DNA of 8,705 nucleotides from Desulfobacteraceae bacterium UBA2230. GTDB lineage: Bacteria; Desulfobacterota; Desulfobacteria; Desulfobacterales; Desulfosarcinaceae. The position numbers and the translations under genes were made by a program. How positions within the stretch are numbered: the first letter of the stretch is position 1; each line of letters starts with the position of its first letter. The DNA lies in NCBI GenBank assembly GCA_002348005.1, contig DDYQ01000180.1, forward strand, positions 1-8,705, in the 5' to 3' direction. The notes beneath the pieces were generated by a model. It was not told the DNA's origin. It did not search any database and was given only the letters and a program-made list of their open reading frames with translations. Below, in pieces: positions 6,176 through 8,705 of the stretch.

Positions 6176-6742
6176 ATGTCCACCGGCAACACCTATTTTG
6201 CGCCCTTGGACCGACCGGAAATCGCTGCCGTCCTGTTTCATCCCAGGCCGGAAACGGCCCCCCGGACCGCCCTGCCCGAAACCACCCATGACCTTTTGAT
6301 CGATGTCGCCCCGGACGTGCGCATCGGCGCTCGCTTCCATGCAGCGGCCCCCAAGGGCGCCAACATTCTTTTTTTTCACGGCAATGGTGAGATCGCAGCC
6401 GATTACGACGATCTCGGCCCGGTCTATAACCAGCGCAACATTAACTTTCTCGCCGTGGATTACCGCGGTTACGGGCGGTCCAATGGGATGCCGGGCACGG
6501 AAACGATGCTGGCCGACAGCCACGCCATCCTGCGCTTTACCCGTACCTGGCTGCGGGAGAAACGCTTCAACGGTCCCTTGATCATCATGGGCCGCTCTCT
6601 GGGCAGCGCATCGGCCCTCGAACTGGCCGACAGTCACGCCGGATGGATCGACGGGCTGATCATCGAAAGCGGATTCGCCAATACCCTGCCGCTGCTGCGC
6701 CTGCTCGGTGTCGATACTTCAGCCCTGGGCCTGACTGCCTGA
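6176..6742 (+). CDS. Alpha/beta hydrolase, truncated by frameshift (N-terminal part)
   Basis: As read, 188 residues before a premature TGA at 6740-6742. The start follows GAGGAG, which overlaps the end of the upstream gene, leaving a 3-base gap. The fold is a serine alpha/beta hydrolase: oxyanion-hole motif FFHGNGE (66-72), VDYRGYGRS (94-102) and nucleophile elbow GRSLGS with Ser141. The catalytic Asp and His are missing from this product but are encoded just downstream in another frame: HAEFDSVIP (Asp213 of the restored protein) and GANHNDI (His243). Removing one copy of an 8-bp tandem duplication at 6729-6744 joins both parts into a seamless 271-residue protein ending at 6999. The truncated product should be inactive. 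A sequencing or assembly error is the main alternative. The intact family includes small-molecule esterases, and the substrate is unknown. Confidence 0.8.
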   Translation: MSTGNTYFAPLDRPEIAAVLFHPRPETAPRTALPETTHDLLIDVAPDVRIGARFHAAAPKGANILFFHGNGEIAADYDDLGPVYNQRNINFLAVDYRGYGRSNGMPGTETMLADSHAILRFTRTWLREKRFNGPLIIMGRSLGSASALELADSHAGWIDGLIIESGFANTLPLLRLLGVDTSALGLTA

Positions 6743-6744
6743 CT
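6729..6744 (+). repeat. 8-bp tandem duplication causing the hydrolase frameshift
   Basis: GCCTGACT occurs twice back to back (6729-6736 and 6737-6744). The second copy adds 8 bases, shifts the frame, and creates the TGA at 6740-6742. Deleting either copy yields Ala-Leu-Gly-Leu-Thr-Glu-Ala-Gln-Gly-Phe, running directly into the downstream conserved sequence. Two copies of eight bases can be lost or gained by replication slippage, so this may be reversible. Confidence 0.9.
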
Positions 6745-6999
6745 GAAGCGCAGGGATTCCGAAACCGCGAAAAAATCGCCGCTTACAGCGGCGATACCCT
6801 GATCCTGCATGCCGAGTTCGACTCTGTCATCCCCTACCCCGAGGCGCAGGCGCTCTATGCCGCCAGTCCGGCAGAGAACAAACGCCTCCTGAAAATACGG
6901 GGCGCCAATCACAATGATATTCTGGCACGCGGAATGACTGAATACATGGCCGCCGTTCAACGGCTGGCAGAGCAGAGCCGCCCTGCAATCGAGGATTGA
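6745..6999 (+). pseudogene. C-terminal part of the frameshifted alpha/beta hydrolase
   Basis: This segment encodes the last 84 residues of the hydrolase (from the Glu of TEAQGF) in a frame displaced from the N-terminal part. It contains the acid motif LILHAEFDSVIP and the base motif IRGANHNDIL, which supply the Asp and His of the triad and have no meaning without the Ser in the upstream piece. It has no ribosome site or start of its own that would give a sensible protein. The coding sequence looks undecayed apart from the duplication, suggesting a recent or reversible event. It ends 15 bases before the stop of the convergent carbonic-anhydrase-like gene, with no clear terminator between. Confidence 0.8.
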
Positions 7000-7014
7000 G
7001 ACGCTGCGGCGGGA

Positions 7015-7545
7015 TTATCGTTTTTTAGACTCGAGAATGCGGGCCGAGGCGTAGGACTGCGCCAAAGCCTTGTAATCCTCGGCGGCCATCATGATAAGTT
7101 CCAGGGTGCTTTCGGCCAGCTCTCTCTTGACCTGGGCGGGCATTCCGGCCACCAACTGGCGTGGCCCGAACTGCCGGCCTTCCATGACAACCGCCCCGGC
7201 AGCCACGACGCTGCCAGTGCGGATCACCGCCCCGTTCATCACCACCGCCTGCATTCCGATCAACACTCCGTCCTCGATCGTGCAGCCGTGGACCACGGCG
7301 CCGTGACCGACCGTTACGGCGGCGCCGATGGACAGGGGAACACCTGGATCGCCATGCAGGGTGCAATTGTCCTGGATGTTGGTGTCCGCACCGATAATGA
7401 CCGGCGCCACATCCCCGCGGATCACGGTATTGAACCAAATGCTGCTGCTGTCACCCACTCGGACATCGCCGATCACCACGGCGGTGGGGGCAATAAAAAC
7501 GTTGGAGCCGATCTCCGGTTTCTTGCCTGCATACTCCAGAATCAT
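7015..7545 (-). CDS. Gamma-carbonic-anhydrase-like hexapeptide-repeat protein
   Basis: A 176-residue left-handed beta-helix protein of the gamma-carbonic anhydrase/YrdA/PaaY family, normal length for the group. Hexapeptide-type repeats run from about residue 12 to 120, beginning with IGSNVFIAPTAVVIGDVRVG and passing through SSIWFNTVIRGD, NIQDNCTLHGDPG, VGHGAVVHGC, IGMQAVVMNGAVI and VVAAGAVV. His64, His81 and His86 occupy the three metal-ligand positions of Cam-type enzymes, so a trimer with Zn or Fe at the interfaces is expected. It lacks the acidic loop of archaeal Cam, and many such relatives show little or no hydratase activity, so the function could be carbonic anhydrase or another acyl-type role. 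A C-terminal helix (142-168) follows the helix coil. The start is supported by AAAGGCGAG just upstream. It lies 59 bases after ftsH on the same strand, possibly in one transcript. Confidence 0.92.
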   Translation of the reverse strand: MILEYAGKKPEIGSNVFIAPTAVVIGDVRVGDSSSIWFNTVIRGDVAPVIIGADTNIQDNCTLHGDPGVPLSIGAAVTVGHGAVVHGCTIEDGVLIGMQAVVMNGAVIRTGSVVAAGAVVMEGRQFGPRQLVAGMPAQVKRELAESTLELIMMAAEDYKALAQSYASARILESKKR

Positions 7546-7604
7546 GACTCGCCTTTCTTATAGGATTCCAATGATCTCAAGGTGGACCATTACATCACCG
7601 CTAA

Positions 7605-8705
7605 TCAGATTTCAATCTGCGGTTGAACTTTGCGTGCCGGTGATCCGGGTTGTCCGGGGTTTTCAATTTCGACGGCCATGGCTTTGAGTTCAGCGCCGGC
7701 GATGGTTTCGCGCTCCAGCAGGAGACGGGTGGCTTTTTCGAGCAGCGGGCGATGCTGCTCCAGAATATCGCAGGATATGGCATACTGGCGGCTGATAATC
7801 GCGCGCACTTCTTCGTCAATCAAGGTCGCTGTAGCCGGGCTGTATTCGGGCGGGCTTTCAAAGGGCGTGTTCAGAAATGGCGAGCGCTGCCCGTGGGCAT
7901 GATAGACCTGCCCGATGGTGTCGCTCATGCCGTACTGCTTGACCATACTGCGGGCGATGTCGGTGGCCTTGGCAAGATCGTTGTGCGCGCCCGTGGAGAT
8001 GTCTCCGAAGACCAGACTTTCGGCCGCCCGACCGCCCAGAAGAACGGAGATCTTGTTGAGCAGCTCGGTTTTGCGCATCAGGAAACGGTCTTCGGTGGGC
8101 ACCTGCAGCGTATACCCCAACGCCGCTATGCCACGCGGGATAATGGTGATCTTCTGCACGGGATCACTGCCCGGCAGGGCCATGGCGACGATGGCGTGAC
8201 CAACCTCGTGATAAGCGACAATCTTCTTCTCTTCAGGATTGATCAGGCGATTTTTCTTCTCCAATCCGGCTACCACACGCTCCACGGCCTCCTCGAATTC
8301 GGCCATGCCCACTTTGCTTTTTTCACGCCGAACGGCCAGGAGGGCGGCCTCATTGACCAGATTGGCCAGATCGGCGCCCACCATGCCCGGGGTCATAGCT
8401 GCGATTTTTTCCACGTCCAGATCGTCCGCGGCCGTAATGTTTTTCAGGTGCACACGCAGGATGGCGTCGCGGCCGTTCTTGTCCGGACGGTCCACCAGCA
8501 CCTGGCGGTCGAAACGGCCCGGCCGCAGCAGGGCCGGATCGAGTATTTCAGGCCGGTTGGTGGCGGCCATCAGGATCACACCCACCTGAGGATCGAAGCC
8601 GTCCATCTCCACGAGGAGTTGATTCAAGGTTTGCTCGCGTTCGTCGTGACCGCTCATACCGCCGATTCCGCGCGCTTTGCCGAGGGCGTCCAGTTCGTCG
8701 ATGAA
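7605..8705 (-). CDS. ftsH: ATP-dependent zinc metalloprotease FtsH (partial, N-terminus off window)
   Basis: The last 366 residues of FtsH, a membrane-bound hexameric AAA+ protease that degrades unassembled membrane proteins and short-lived regulators. The frame is open to the right edge, where it starts inside Walker B ([13 protein letters not shown]). It continues with the second region of homology [21 protein letters not shown] (including the arginine finger region), the C-terminal AAA lid, then the zinc site [11 protein letters not shown] at 8196-8210 (HExxH) and the third ligand Asp in [12 protein letters not shown]. The transmembrane segments, periplasmic domain and Walker A lie outside. 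The stretch after [10 protein letters not shown] differs from the usual GPLxFG wording: [13 protein letters not shown] and then a Pro-rich segment before [14 protein letters not shown]. This suggests a divergent FtsH paralogue rather than the classical housekeeping copy. The internal ATG at 8657 is not the start. Confidence 0.96.
   Translation of the reverse strand, partial: FIDELDALGKARGIGGMSGHDEREQTLNQLLVEMDGFDPQVGVILMAATNRPEILDPALLRPGRFDRQVLVDRPDKNGRDAILRVHLKNITAADDLDVEKIAAMTPGMVGADLANLVNEAALLAVRREKSKVGMAEFEEAVERVVAGLEKKNRLINPEEKKIVAYHEVGHAIVAMALPGSDPVQKITIIPRGIAALGYTLQVPTEDRFLMRKTELLNKISVLLGGRAAESLVFGDISTGAHNDLAKATDIARSMVKQYGMSDTIGQVYHAHGQRSPFLNTPFESPPEYSPATATLIDEEVRAIISRQYAISCDILEQHRPLLEKATRLLLERETIAGAELKAMAVEIENPGQPGSPARKVQPQIEI

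Noticed and set aside
6041..6637. A 198-codon minus-strand frame opposite the flavin-protein and hydrolase genes
   Set aside because: Both sense-strand genes have clear motifs and ribosome sites; the antisense frame has neither.
6729..6745. Programmed ribosomal frameshifting in the hydrolase
   Set aside because: There is no slippery heptamer at the junction, and the exact 8-bp tandem duplication fully explains the shift.
7000..7030. T-run TTTTTT near the convergent gene ends as part of a terminator
   Set aside because: No stable stem of useful length precedes it on the + strand, and it lies mostly within the last codons of the minus-strand gene.

Overview
The window is a GC-rich (high 50s percent by eye) bacterial chromosomal segment with housekeeping genes around a small accessory operon. 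The set fits a Gram-negative anaerobe of the Desulfobacterota (sulfate-reducer type): the LeuA C-terminus, an exported chalcone-isomerase-like protein, class 1B-type PyrD, a gamma-class carbonic anhydrase homologue and FtsH. This placement is an inference from protein style, not from a marker gene. No rRNA, tRNA, CRISPR array or insertion sequence was seen.

Layout. Positions 1-169 hold the 3' end of leuA (+), closed by a strong intrinsic terminator (192-243). Facing it on the minus strand are a secreted chalcone-isomerase-like protein (326-916) and pyrD (1109-2032). pyrD has a clear sigma70-type promoter at 2068-2096. About 810 bases without a convincing gene follow (2033-2843), containing a tandem imperfect 23-bp repeat and two neighbouring hairpins. 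A PHP-domain metal-dependent phosphoesterase (2844-3794, +) comes next, ending in a GC-rich hairpin.

A promoter at 3985-4013 then leads into a tight three-gene + strand operon. Its first gene encodes a membrane-anchored dynamin-superfamily NTPase whose motor domain closely resembles the eukaryotic EHD proteins. The second encodes a YhbP/UPF0306-like FMN-binding split-barrel protein. The third encodes an alpha/beta hydrolase broken by an exact 8-bp tandem duplication, which introduces a stop between the nucleophile Ser and the catalytic Asp and His.

The right end is on the minus strand: ftsH (partial, running off the window) followed 59 bp later by a gamma-carbonic-anhydrase-like hexapeptide-repeat protein, convergent with the hydrolase.

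The most notable items are the EHD-like protein with a transmembrane hairpin in place of an EH domain, its operon partners, and the 8-bp duplication that switches the hydrolase out of frame.
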